From Rubripirellula sp. (GTDB lineage: Bacteria > Planctomycetota > Planctomycetia > Pirellulales > Pirellulaceae), in assembly GCA_012270065.1 (NCBI GenBank), contig JAAXJB010000047.1:67346-131345 (forward strand): a stretch of DNA of 64,000 nucleotides. The letters run 5' to 3'. The position numbers and the translations under genes were made by a program. The notes beneath the pieces are model-generated. The model was given only the letters and a program-made list of their open reading frames with translations. It was not told the DNA's origin and did no database searches. Positions 29,280-38,082 of this stretch are shown here, piece by piece (position 1 is the first letter of the stretch; each line of letters starts with the position of its first letter).

Positions 29280-29756
29280 CTAGCCCAAGTCAAAGGACTG
29301 GTCAATCAGATCATTTTCGGCCTGTTCATGATCACGCAGTTGGAGGCTGAATTGACATGTTTCATCAATCAGGCCGCGCAATTCATCTTCGGCTTCAACG
29401 CCCCGGTATTGTAACTCTTCAGCAGCTTCAACCAACTCACTGATTCCGCCGTAAAGAACATTGTGTTCGGCCTTGGTATTGTGTGCCGCAACGCTCAGAT
29501 CTTCCAGAAGAGAGTCACTGACCTCGATGTAACCGTAGGCTTCCTCAAGAGCAAATTGCAGCGCCAACTCTACCCGTAAAGCATTGAGTGCTTTGGTCAA
29601 CCGCCGTGAAAGCTGTGAAATGTCTTCTTCACTGCTGCACGCACGTTGGAGTTGGTGAATGGCCTTGGTGAGATTGGGATTACCATCCTTGATCTCCTGC
29701 ATGAATGCCGAATTGACAGCCAGTGTTCTGGTTGATGTTATTGTTGTGACCATCAA
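29280..29756 (-). CDS. Hemerythrin-like four-helix protein
   Basis: A 158-residue all-helical protein. The pattern LALQFALEEAYGYIE, then KAEHNVLYGGISELVEA, then LQLRDHEQAENDLIDQSF matches the last three helices of HHE/hemerythrin-like proteins. His and Glu occur at the expected positions in the second and third blocks, but the His of the first block is replaced. A diiron site is possible but may be incomplete. It probably shares an operon with the response regulator just downstream. Confidence 0.55.
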   Translation of the reverse strand: MMVTTITSTRTLAVNSAFMQEIKDGNPNLTKAIHQLQRACSSEEDISQLSRRLTKALNALRVELALQFALEEAYGYIEVSDSLLEDLSVAAHNTKAEHNVLYGGISELVEAAEELQYRGVEAEDELRGLIDETCQFSLQLRDHEQAENDLIDQSFDLG

Positions 29757-29917
29757 TCAATCCCTGCCTTCAGGTAGTTCCGCACGGCTAGCCTGTCCCG
29801 ATGAAGCCCAGAGTAGCGGTTGCCAGATGGGCAAGTCAAGCAATTGCGTTCATGTCCCGACATTTTAAGCGTGCATCGAACTGATTGTGATTTGACATGC
29901 ACAACGGTCGGACGGCA

Positions 29918-30814
29918 TTAACGTCGCAGGAAGCCATACTTTACGATGCAACGAAGTGCGCTGATGCCGTCTTTCCAGCCAATTTTTTTTCCTTCGTCAT
30001 ACCAGCGGTGGTGATAGCGAATTGGGCGTTCTGTGAATGTGAGACCATTGCGAACCCATCGTGCTGTCAATTCGATCTCGATTCCGAATCTTGATTCACA
30101 AAGTTGATCAGCGATGGCCGTGAAATGTTCGCGTTTCGACATTTTGTAACACGTTTCAACATCGCTCAAGCGAATTCCAATTCCGATGCTCGCAAACAAG
30201 CTGATTCCATGATTCACCATTTGATGCCACCAAGGTGATAGCTGCCGATCACAGTGACCATATCGTGTCCCGTAAACAACATCTGCGTCACCATCCAGCA
30301 GTGGCTGCAGAAGGGCACGGAAATCGTTGGGGTCATACTCCTGATCCGCATCTTGAATGACGATGACTTGCCCTGTTGCCATGTCAATTCCAGTCCGAAT
30401 TGCGGCTCCTTTTCCACGATTGGAGGGGTGGTGGCACACTTGAATGCCCTCGACGGATTGGAACTCATCAAGTGCTTCTGCGGTCCCATCCGTGCTGCCG
30501 TCGTCCACCAGAATGATTTCCATGGGTAGCCCGGTCTGATGGAGTCTTTCAACCACTGCACTGACCGTCCCATTTTCGTTGTAAATCGGGACAATGACAG
30601 ATAACAGGAAGTCGTCTGGGAGCGTGTAAATTGCCAGTTGGCGGCAAGCGGGTTTTCCCAGAAGAGATTCCATCTCTCGGACGTATTTTTTTGACCAGAG
30701 ACGTTGCGGGTCATCTGTAGCGGAATCGTCGTTGAGAGTTGTCTCGTCGGCCAAAATGGATGCAATGTAATGAGGGATAAAATGGTTCAGAGCAGGACGC
30801 GCAGGCACTGTCAA
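29918..30814 (-). CDS. Family 2 glycosyltransferase (polyprenol-phosphate mannosyltransferase-like)
   Basis: A 298-residue GT-A enzyme without membrane helices. The nucleotide-sugar site shows LLSVIVPIYNEN (about 70-81), the DDGSTDG block (104-110) and the DAD metal motif at 155-157 followed by QEYDP, the hallmark of DPM1/GtrB-like enzymes that load a sugar onto a lipid phosphate. NRGKGAAIRTG and RFGIEIELTARW also match this branch. The start is TTG at 30814 or the GTG two codons later. A leader of about 60 residues precedes the catalytic core. Confidence 0.9.
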   Translation of the reverse strand: MTVPARPALNHFIPHYIASILADETTLNDDSATDDPQRLWSKKYVREMESLLGKPACRQLAIYTLPDDFLLSVIVPIYNENGTVSAVVERLHQTGLPMEIILVDDGSTDGTAEALDEFQSVEGIQVCHHPSNRGKGAAIRTGIDMATGQVIVIQDADQEYDPNDFRALLQPLLDGDADVVYGTRYGHCDRQLSPWWHQMVNHGISLFASIGIGIRLSDVETCYKMSKREHFTAIADQLCESRFGIEIELTARWVRNGLTFTERPIRYHHRWYDEGKKIGWKDGISALRCIVKYGFLRR

Positions 30815-31062
30815 GCAGAGGACTTCCTTTCGTCGCTGATTAAAAAACTCTCTCGAAAACTTTACACGATGTCATGCAGTTTTTCATTGACTTTCAGTGG
30901 CATCAACAAACAAAAACAATTTCCTTGTGTACTTTCTTGTTGACAATGCGTTCGGACCACGCCAAATTCTGGGCCTATTGATTGAACGAGCGGCGCTTTG
31001 TCGTATCGGACTGCTGCCGAGTCCGACCAGGAATTTTATTTCTTTTCTCGAGGAATGTTCAA

Positions 31063-31140
31063 ATGCGTATTCCGATGAACAAGGTTATTGTCATGGCTCT
31101 CGAGAATTCGCCGACATCGCAACTCCCGCCTGTTACCTGA
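31063..31140 (+). CDS. Micro-ORF 1 (25 residues)
   Basis: Starts MRIPMNKVIVMALEN. GAGGAA at 31050-31055 lies 7 bases before the ATG, one of the best ribosome-binding sites in the window. No homology claim is possible. It could be a leader peptide or a small protein. Confidence 0.35.
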   Translation: MRIPMNKVIVMALENSPTSQLPPVT

Positions 31141-31157
31141 CTGACAGGTATTTCGTG

Positions 31158-31244
31158 ATGACAGATACGTCATCCCCAAGCGTGCACGCAGATCATGATT
31201 CTGAGCTCAACGCACGCTACCAAACCATCGAGCTGATTAAATGA
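31158..31244 (+). CDS. Micro-ORF 2 (28 residues)
   Basis: Starts MTDTSSPSVHADHDSEL. AGGT lies 8 bases upstream, and a small hairpin (acctg/caggt) sits between the two micro-ORFs. It may be translated with micro-ORF 1. Function unknown. Confidence 0.3.
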   Translation: MTDTSSPSVHADHDSELNARYQTIELIK

Positions 31245-31445
31245 TTTAGTAGCTCATTGGAGTATCACACCGGATGTGATCACTCGTATCGGGAGTTGGC
31301 ACTGACGGACCGAGCCAGCGTGGCCCTGACCGGCTTCGCGAACACGGACGTCACTCCCAATTTTCTGCATGCGTTTACGCACGCCCCGTGATCTTATTCG
31401 ATTTGGAACTGAGTCCTGTCATGGGTATCACCTGAGCAGCAACCG

Positions 31446-31478
31446 ACCGGGCTCGCGGGATGCTAGCCCGGTTTTTTT
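31446..31478 (+). terminator. Rho-independent terminator without a large upstream gene
   Basis: An 8-bp stem (accgggct / agcccggt) with an 11-base loop, followed by seven T. The nearest upstream plus-strand reading frames are only the micro-ORFs ending at 31244, so it may end a small RNA or the micro-ORF transcript. Confidence 0.75.
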
Positions 31479-31588
31479 ATGCTTTTCATGCCAATTCTCT
31501 GGACTTGAGCGCGATTGAGAAGGAAGTGGTTTTCATCCTGCGGAGTCAGTCCCGTTGGTTAACCATGCGTCTTCACAGCGATGCGATC

Positions 31589-31626
31589 GGTGACCGGCTG
31601 CATTTCAGGTGACCGGCTGCATTTCA
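31589..31626 (+). repeat. 19-bp perfect tandem duplication
   Basis: The unit ggtgaccggctgcatttca occurs twice head to tail. Confidence 0.9.
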
Positions 31627-31643
31627 AATGCGTTACGCCGTGT

Positions 31644-31667
31644 GAAGGTGTCATGTTTGACACCTTC
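31644..31667. repeat. Perfect 10-bp hairpin
   Basis: gaaggtgtca and tgacaccttc with a 4-base loop. No T-run follows on the plus strand. Function not assigned. Confidence 0.6.
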
Positions 31668-32120
31668 GTGTTCGGGTTCTTCAGGGGTGAGGGGGATTCT
31701 TGTGACAGGGATATTTAGCGCCACCAGGTTCGGGGTGTTTGTGACAAGTATCAACTGTGACCAGTATCAACATCGGGCAGTCAAAACGCGGGATTGCATT
31801 TCGCTGTTGGTGGGGTGCTGGGATGTTGCCGTATTTGTGCCTTTGGATGATCCGGAGGTTGTCTCCGCGACTTTAGCATCCGTGTGATTTGTGACGTATC
31901 ATTCAAATGCTCACCCATCTTGCTGAATTCAGCCGTTTGGTAGTTTGCGTGTGCATGGCTGACCGGTCGTGATTCGCTGATTTTTCTACTGTCCGGGGTT
32001 TTCTGGAGCTTGGTAGCCTACAATCCGGGACTCCTTGAGATTAGGTTGTTCGGTTTGGATCAGGAAACGTTTTGATATTTGACTGGAATTGCGCAAACGC
32101 TCACGGATGAGGAGAATGAC

Positions 32121-33374
32121 ATGCAATCAACAACCCGTTATGAACCATCGTTGACGCAGGCGCAGGAGGGCGTCCAGCGTTCCGGTTCAGATGCAAAGTT
32201 GTTGGCACGTTACGAGGCAGTGACCAAGGGGACCAAGGTTTGTTGGACGGGTCACTACCACATGCTGAGACTGCTGGGGCGTGGTGGTCAGGGTGAAGTC
32301 TATTTGACCGAGTACCGCGGTACCGATGGTTTTACCGTTCCAGTGGCGATGAAGATTTTTTCGCCAGAGCGTTACGGCAACGCTCACGCTTATAATGAGG
32401 CGATGAACCGCGTGGCTGGGATTGCTGCACGAATTGCGATGATACAGCACGACAATTTATTGGATGTTCAGAACTTCTTTGAACGGGACTCGATCCGTGT
32501 GATGTTGATGGAGTGGGTGGATGGCTTCGATTTGCGCCAACTGACTTCTCCCAAGTGCCTTGACCTGCTGAATGGTCGTGTAAGCCATCGCCGGTGGAAG
32601 TACATCAATGAAGTCATCATCACGCAGGGTCCGGAGCAGTGTCGTTTCAAGGCCGGTGTTGCGGTTGCGATTGTCCGCGAATGCCTGGCTGCACTTGCTG
32701 CATTGCATCGTGAGGGGATCGTTCACGGCGATATAAAGCCGGCCAATATCATGCTGAAGCGTAGCGGCCATACGAAATTGATCGATACCGGGTCCGCCAT
32801 TGACTTTCATTACCCTCCGCGAGATCGGGAGTGTACACCGCTTTATGCTGCACCCGAGGTATTGGAAGACAGGACATCGACACCGCGGAGCGATCTTGCC
32901 AGTGTGGGTTACGTTCTGATCGAACTTCTCAGTGGAGTGAACCCGTTTGGTCACAAGAAAAACCTTCGTGAATTACTCCACGCCAAACGCGAACTGCCAT
33001 CGCAACTGAATCATATTCTTCCTGAAGAAATCCGTTGCAATGAGTTGTTGATGAATTTTCTTCAGGGACTGATTGCGCCTGATCCGAATCGCAGATTTCC
33101 CAGTGCCGAGGCGGCCGAGCATGTTGACAAAGGAGCAGCGGCATTTCATCGTCAGTTGATCATGGGTGACATGGCTACCGAGTATGACAACGATATACGT
33201 GTGTGGCTGGAAGAACTTCGACGTCTGGAAGGAGATGTGGTGGGGGTAGAAGAAGTTGCAACGGGCGCGGAGCTTGATTCGGATCGAGAAGGTGATTTCG
33301 ATTTCATGACCCCGGGTCTCGCTTTCGGCGGTAATGACGATACTGGTTCAGGTGAGTTGACGGGGAAGGAATGA
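32121..33374 (+). CDS. Atypical Ser/Thr protein kinase
   Basis: A 417-residue soluble kinase from the ATG at 32121, chosen because GAGGAGA lies 6 bases upstream; a TTG at 32079 would add 14 residues. Present: glycine loop GRGGQGEVY from residue 53, VAMKIF with the ATP Lys, HGDIKPAN with Asp204 (Gly in place of the Arg of HRD), IDTGS with Asp222 (Thr in place of the DFG Phe) and YAAPEVL. The missing HRD Arg means no activation-loop phosphorylation is required. All catalytic residues are kept, so it should be active. The C-terminal about 60 residues are acidic. Its stop overlaps the proposed ribosome-binding region of the next gene, so the two are likely coupled. Confidence 0.88.
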   Translation: MQSTTRYEPSLTQAQEGVQRSGSDAKLLARYEAVTKGTKVCWTGHYHMLRLLGRGGQGEVYLTEYRGTDGFTVPVAMKIFSPERYGNAHAYNEAMNRVAGIAARIAMIQHDNLLDVQNFFERDSIRVMLMEWVDGFDLRQLTSPKCLDLLNGRVSHRRWKYINEVIITQGPEQCRFKAGVAVAIVRECLAALAALHREGIVHGDIKPANIMLKRSGHTKLIDTGSAIDFHYPPRDRECTPLYAAPEVLEDRTSTPRSDLASVGYVLIELLSGVNPFGHKKNLRELLHAKRELPSQLNHILPEEIRCNELLMNFLQGLIAPDPNRRFPSAEAAEHVDKGAAAFHRQLIMGDMATEYDNDIRVWLEELRRLEGDVVGVEEVATGAELDSDREGDFDFMTPGLAFGGNDDTGSGELTGKE

Positions 33375-33375
33375 T

Positions 33376-34173
33376 CTGCAGCTGGCACAGGCGATCGAGG
33401 CTGCGAAAGCGGGTGCGATTGAATTGATGTCACGGCGAACCGACCGGGTGGTGCAGGAAAAAGCGCCCAAGGATCTGGTCACGGATGCAGATCTTGCATC
33501 GCAGAAAGCGATACGGAAAATTCTGCTTGAGGCATTTCCCGACCATGTCTTCGTGGGTGAGGAAGAGGGAGAAAACGATCCGCCTGATGATGTTCGCCGT
33601 GGTGATGCGTCTGCTCGACCTTGTTGGGTCGTTGATCCTTTGGACGGTACAGTCAATTATGTGCACAGGTTGCAGTCGTTTGCTGTTTCCATTGGTCTGT
33701 ATGCGAATGGAAAAATGAGACTGGGAGTTGTTTATGATCCGGTCACAGAGGAATTGTTCACTGCAGTTGATGGGTGCGGGGCAAAATGTAACGGTCAACC
33801 GATCAAGGTCAGCGATTGCACTGATGTGGGTGACTCACTGGTCGCCTGCAGTTTTCCAGCGGGCGTGCAAGGCGGCGATCCCGAGGTGACACGATTCGTA
33901 AAGATTCTCGAGAGATGCCGGTCGTTGAGAAGGCTTGGGTCCTGTGCCCTGAACATGTGCTATGTCGCGGCAGGCCGACTGGATGCCTACTGGGCGACCA
34001 ATGTGTCGGCATGGGACTCCGCAGCAGGTACCGTCATTGCCCGCGAGGCTGGAGCCGTTCTGACGGGCTATCAGGGTGATGAAATGGATGATTGGAATCC
34101 CCGCTTCTGCGTGGCTGCCACGAGTCCACTGCACCAGACGCTGGTCTCGTTGCTGTCCGAAAATGATCACTGA
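33376..34173 (+). CDS. Inositol monophosphatase family protein, probable CTG start
   Basis: A 265-residue enzyme of the Mg-dependent IMPase/SuhB fold. Present: GEEEG, the metal motif DPLDGT from Asp87 and the second motif WDSAAGTVIAREAG. It dephosphorylates inositol phosphate or a related sugar phosphate. The frame has no ATG, GTG or TTG before residue 17 (TTG 33424, ATG 33427), yet the codons upstream spell LQLAQAIEAAKAGAIELM, the normal first helix of this family. They begin at a CTG 5-6 bases after a GGGGAAGGA site. I therefore place the start at CTG 33376, just after the kinase stop. A frame error cannot be ruled out. Confidence 0.85.
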   Translation: MQLAQAIEAAKAGAIELMSRRTDRVVQEKAPKDLVTDADLASQKAIRKILLEAFPDHVFVGEEEGENDPPDDVRRGDASARPCWVVDPLDGTVNYVHRLQSFAVSIGLYANGKMRLGVVYDPVTEELFTAVDGCGAKCNGQPIKVSDCTDVGDSLVACSFPAGVQGGDPEVTRFVKILERCRSLRRLGSCALNMCYVAAGRLDAYWATNVSAWDSAAGTVIAREAGAVLTGYQGDEMDDWNPRFCVAATSPLHQTLVSLLSENDH

Positions 34174-34187
34174 GAAAGGCAGTCTCT

Positions 34188-34823
34188 GTGCAACTGGATC
34201 CTGAAAAAATGTCGGTCCGTGACTTGTACGGCTGGATGGTCCATCTGATTACACCCCGTCCCATTGCGTGGGTCTCCAGCGTCTCGGATCTAGGGGTAGC
34301 AAATCTCGCTCCTTACAGTTTCTTCAATGGTGTGGGAGCAAATCCGCCGTTGGTCATGTTCTGCCCAGCAAACAACCGGGCGGGTGAAGCAAAAGATACT
34401 CTCCGAAATGTCCAGAATCACGGCGAGTTTGTTGTCAATCTGGTCACGGAAGATCTGGGCAGGCAGATGAACCAGACTGCTGCCGAGTATCCTCCCGAAA
34501 CAGATGAATTTCTGGCTGCAGGAGTTTCAAAGGCCCGGTCAGCGAGAGTAACAGTTCCGCGTGTCGAAACTTGCAAGGCGGCCCTGGAATGCCAGGTCCA
34601 TCAGATTCTGGAATTGGGGCAGGGTCCAGGTGGGGCCAATCTGGTGATCGGCCGAATCGTCTGGATTCATGTTGCGGATGATCTACTCGATGGTGACGAC
34701 AACTTCCAGGCAGAAGAGTTTGGAACCATCGGTCGGCTGGGCGGGAATGTTTATGCCAGCACTCGTGAACGTTTCACCATGGAAAGGCCACCACGCCCAT
34801 CCGATCCCAGCGAAACAGCATGA
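34188..34823 (+). CDS. Flavin reductase family protein (FMN-binding split barrel)
   Basis: A 211-residue protein starting at GTG. The flavin-binding pattern is visible: LITPRPIAWVSSVSDLGVANLAPYSFFNGV, then NPPLVMFCPANN, then KDTLRNVQNHGEFVVNLV. Family members bind FMN and reduce flavin or act with partner oxygenases. It follows the phosphatase gene by 14 bases, so the three genes from 32121 form a likely operon. The metabolic link between kinase, phosphatase and flavin reductase is not obvious. Confidence 0.9.
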   Translation: MQLDPEKMSVRDLYGWMVHLITPRPIAWVSSVSDLGVANLAPYSFFNGVGANPPLVMFCPANNRAGEAKDTLRNVQNHGEFVVNLVTEDLGRQMNQTAAEYPPETDEFLAAGVSKARSARVTVPRVETCKAALECQVHQILELGQGPGGANLVIGRIVWIHVADDLLDGDDNFQAEEFGTIGRLGGNVYASTRERFTMERPPRPSDPSETA

Positions 34824-35025
34824 TCGGATTCGGGGCGTTTTTCGCAGAAATCAATTACCCTCACAGCCTTGGCAAGTTGAGGGTAACAGAATTGATAGCT
34901 CTTCGTTCTTTGGAATGTATTCTGGCTGGATGACCGGCATTTCTGGTCAACGTCTGAACACATGCCAGTGTGATCTGTCGAGACCGCTGCCGCGATCTCG
35001 TTCCGAAAGCAACCAGCTCAGGGCA

Positions 35026-35898
35026 TCAATAGAACTTGTAGGCGGGATTGTTCGGATCGAAATCCTCATCCTTCAGACCTACGTTCACTTTGAGGTTCAG
35101 GTAGTTGTACTCTTCCAGAACATCAAGAGGAGCGTTGGGGGCCTTTGGCCAGTCGTAGGCGATGTAGCGAATTGGCAAATTCAGTTTGTCATCAATGAAA
35201 ACTGAAGCCTGATAGAATTCAAGATTCGGTTGCTTGGTAGGTTGTGTTACCTGAAGAACAGTGCAAACACGGTCCTTGACACGGGCGTTCTTTCGAAACT
35301 CACACTGGACATCACTGAACTGCCTTGCCTGTTGACCACGCTCAATCAACTTGACAATCAGATTCTCCACTCCAATTTCTGTCATTGGGTATCGCTGTCC
35401 ACGCATCGCCAGCATTCCATTGGGTGGCAGATTCACCGTGGGAAGAAACTTGCCTTTGAGTCCGCCTTCGTGTGCGACAATGTTATTGTCGTTCTGACCC
35501 TCGACGTAGATCACCTCTCGACCCTTGACGGAACTCGGCTTCAGAAAGTTGATGTAGACGCTCAGTGGTTGAACAACCCGTCCATTCTTTACTTTGCGGT
35601 TACGGATTTTGACTTGCATGTACTCATGCACGCCCAAGACTCCGTCGATGCGTTCACGTTTGATCAGGATCGCTGTGTAGTCGTTGATGTTCTCGCGACA
35701 ATCGGCAAGGCCGGACTTTGCGATTTCCAATGCCCGGTCAAGGGGATTGAGTGAAGTGGGCTCAATGCTGCTGGCTGCTTTGGCCACCCGGTGTACGGGT
35801 TCTCTCAGCGATTTGTCGTCAGCGAAGGCAGCTCGTGTTCCTGCTCCGATGGCAAGTGATCCACATAGCGTCACGAATTGGCGGCGTTTCATTTTCAT
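35026..35898 (-). CDS. DUF1571 secreted protein
   Basis: A 290-residue exported protein. The N-terminus MKMKRRQFVTLCGSLAIGAG carries a twin-arginine-like signal (RRQF), and cleavage is likely after AAFA. The mature part matches the DUF1571 pattern I know from planctomycetes: NDYTAILIKRERIDG, a VYINFLKP segment and a C-terminal EEYNYLNLKVN block. The fold resembles LolA/LolB-like lipoprotein carriers. Function is unproven. It is isolated on the minus strand. Confidence 0.82.
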   Translation of the reverse strand: MKMKRRQFVTLCGSLAIGAGTRAAFADDKSLREPVHRVAKAASSIEPTSLNPLDRALEIAKSGLADCRENINDYTAILIKRERIDGVLGVHEYMQVKIRNRKVKNGRVVQPLSVYINFLKPSSVKGREVIYVEGQNDNNIVAHEGGLKGKFLPTVNLPPNGMLAMRGQRYPMTEIGVENLIVKLIERGQQARQFSDVQCEFRKNARVKDRVCTVLQVTQPTKQPNLEFYQASVFIDDKLNLPIRYIAYDWPKAPNAPLDVLEEYNYLNLKVNVGLKDEDFDPNNPAYKFY

Positions 35899-36246
35899 TC
35901 TCAGCTTCCATGCGATGAGTTTGGCGATTCCATACCGCCCGTCAGAGTATTAGTATCGCCGCAACACGACATGGGATTTGATTGGTTTCACTTTCGTGTA
36001 CCGCGTTCGCCCAACCGGTTTATCCCGCATGCGCGCAATTACTCGACGCTTTCCGGAGAATAGTGATCATTCCCATGGATCTGAAAGATCAATTGGGCTC
36101 AAAGCTGCGTTGTTTGGCCGGCAATGAGCACTTTTTGAGGTCTGTTGGGTAAAAACTCTGGTGTGGGCTGGTCGTATGAGCCGATCGCTACAGATGGTGT
36201 GTCCGTTAAATGCTTCCCAGGTTGCCCATTTTCCATCAGGTGCCCA
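35899..36246. other. Divergent intergenic region
   Basis: A 348-base gap. A 25-codon frame (36076-36153) lacks a ribosome-binding site. Nothing else is supported. Confidence 0.45.
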
Positions 36247-36849
36247 GTGACAAGCTCTCTACGCTACCCGCTAATGGGTTTGGTTATTGCCTTGTTTTTG
36301 CCCTCAATCTGTTCGGCCCAGCTGCTCATTTTCCATGAGAACTGGCACGGGTTGGGATCCTCAAAATCCCGAACCGTTGATCGTGGCCAACATCGCAGGT
36401 CCGTTGCCCCGCCAAAGCAGAAGCAGATTTTGCATTCAGCGCCGGTTGCGGCTTCATCAGCGGACCAGAGTGTCCTGGAACGGGGGCACCCGCCGGTTCG
36501 TGTGGCAGATCATCGTTACCATTCACCTGAGGTAGTGGATGCTCCGGTCTACGCGCAGGTCAAGGCAGTGGAAGAGCCGGCGCTGACGCCGACGATTCCC
36601 TATGACGTGATCGAGTCGCCATTTCGGCAGCCTTATCGAGAGGAGACGCTTCATTTTCGGAGCAAGCATCATCCTCCGATCACACAGCGTGAGGGCCCGC
36701 GTGACCAGCGCGCGGTGATTCCCAACACGATGCAGATGCCTGTTTGGAAAACACCTTATTCATACGGTTATTTCGGAACCAGCGGGAAAAAGCACTGGTA
36801 TCAGCATCATGGTTATCGCGATCGTCGAACCGAGTGGATTTACCGGTAG
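36247..36849 (+). CDS. Small secreted His-rich hypothetical protein
   Basis: A 200-residue protein if started at the GTG at 36247 (AGG 6 bases upstream). That start gives a clean signal peptide ending SICSAQ. The frame is open upstream to 36145, but that adds a Cys-rich leader without support. The mature protein is basic and rich in His, Pro, Arg and Tyr, ending with HYRSK-like and KKHWYQHHGYRDRR segments. No domain recognised; probably extracellular. Confidence 0.55.
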   Translation: MTSSLRYPLMGLVIALFLPSICSAQLLIFHENWHGLGSSKSRTVDRGQHRRSVAPPKQKQILHSAPVAASSADQSVLERGHPPVRVADHRYHSPEVVDAPVYAQVKAVEEPALTPTIPYDVIESPFRQPYREETLHFRSKHHPPITQREGPRDQRAVIPNTMQMPVWKTPYSYGYFGTSGKKHWYQHHGYRDRRTEWIYR

Positions 36850-37073
36850 CATTGGCACCGATTGGCGATTTTCAGAATCTGCTTGTGTGAAGATGATTCA
36901 GCAGTAATCCCCATCATTTTTGGACTTGCCCCCGCGGATTCAAGCGGGATGGTGGTCGCCGGTTGACGGCATCGAACGTAGGATGGAGGAGTCCACGACT
37001 GGAAGGTCATCGACAAGCTTTTAAGCTTCCCTGTTTCATTGACTCGCAACTTCTGACAAGCAACGACTGAAAA

Positions 37074-37919
37074 ATGAATTCTAGACCCAATGCGCAGCGT
37101 CCTTCTGAGCCACTGCCGGAGCCATCAACGATCCCTCTGAACGGTTGGCATTGTGGGCATTATTTTTACCGTTTTCGACGGGAAGCCCTGACGGGAGGTT
37201 TGTCGCCGGAATGCCAGTCGCAGCTTGCGGATGCTTTGGGTGCTGATTCTGGATTGAAGAACGAACGACATGTGTCGTATTGGATCAGTGGTCATCGGGC
37301 AGATTTTTGCGTGATGCTGATGGATCCTGACCCAGCGAAAGTTGATGGCGTACATCAGCGAATCATGGCACCTGGCCTCGGGCAGTTCGTGGAGCCCGTT
37401 TGGTCTTTCGTATCCATGAGCGAGGTAAGTGAGTATGTTCCAACGATTGAACGTTTTCGTGATCGGTTGATTGCCGGAGGCGCGGAACCTGAGTCGCCCG
37501 AACTGGCTGCCAAGGTTGCGGCTTACGAAAGACGTCTACCCATGATGAACGAGCAGAGGTTGAGACCGGAAATTCCGGATTGGCCTGCCGCCTGCTTTTA
37601 TCCGATGAACAAGAGTCGCGTGGTGGGAGCAAACTGGTTCTCGGAGCCATTCAGTGCCCGCAATGCGATGATGGCTGAGCATGCCCAGAGCGGTATCGCC
37701 TTTGCTGGCAAGGTAAGCCAGTTGATCTCTGTCGGGGTTGGACTGGATGACTGGGAATGGATGGTGACGTTGTGGGCCAGGAATCCAGAATTTCTTCGGG
37801 AAATTGTGTACAAGATGCGGTTTGACGAAGCCAGTGCCAAGTACGCCGAGTTCGGGCCGTTCTATGTGGGCTATCGTGCCAGTGCTGAAGAGATTCTCGA
37901 ACATTGCCAGCTTGGATGA
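37074..37919 (+). CDS. hemQ: Coproheme decarboxylase (chlorite dismutase family)
   Basis: A 281-residue protein of the chlorite dismutase-like fold. The C-terminal half matches HemQ closely: CFYPMNKSR with the reactive Tyr (Tyr175), NWF, RNAMMAEHAQSG with the proximal His203, GKVSQLI, LDDWEWMVTLWA and MRFDEASAKYAEFGPFYVG. The enzyme converts coproheme III to heme b by two oxidative decarboxylations, the last step of the coproporphyrin-dependent heme pathway. The N-terminal about 20 residues are Pro-rich and not conserved. No other heme genes are nearby. Confidence 0.92.
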   Translation: MNSRPNAQRPSEPLPEPSTIPLNGWHCGHYFYRFRREALTGGLSPECQSQLADALGADSGLKNERHVSYWISGHRADFCVMLMDPDPAKVDGVHQRIMAPGLGQFVEPVWSFVSMSEVSEYVPTIERFRDRLIAGGAEPESPELAAKVAAYERRLPMMNEQRLRPEIPDWPAACFYPMNKSRVVGANWFSEPFSARNAMMAEHAQSGIAFAGKVSQLISVGVGLDDWEWMVTLWARNPEFLREIVYKMRFDEASAKYAEFGPFYVGYRASAEEILEHCQLG

Positions 37920-38082
37920 ATGTTTTGACCTGGGTAGCGAACTCTTTTCCCGCGAAATGATTTCTCTGGATTCGCGGCGCAATCCGTTTCGCGGATAATC
38001 GATCAGGGCATCCAATCAACTTCGGGCGTTGCTGATTCGGTAAAGACGGTTGGAAGGTCCCCAACCTGTTTGCGGCCGATGT

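Larger units (their letters stand above)
30815..32120. other. Long region without large genes
   Basis: A 1.3-kb region with many stops. It contains two micro-ORFs with good ribosome-binding sites (31063-31140, 31158-31244), a terminator (31446-31478), a 19-bp tandem duplication (31589-31626) and a perfect 10-bp hairpin (31644-31667). A 92-codon frame at 31609-31887 has no recognisable content. Confidence 0.55.

Noticed and set aside
31245-31478. SRP RNA or 6S RNA
   Set aside because: The SRP core (ggtcagg...ggaag-agcagcc) is not present and no long central-bubble hairpin could be drawn; only an unnamed small RNA remains possible.
31609-31887. 92-codon plus-strand frame
   Set aside because: Starts inside the tandem duplication and shows no recognisable protein features.
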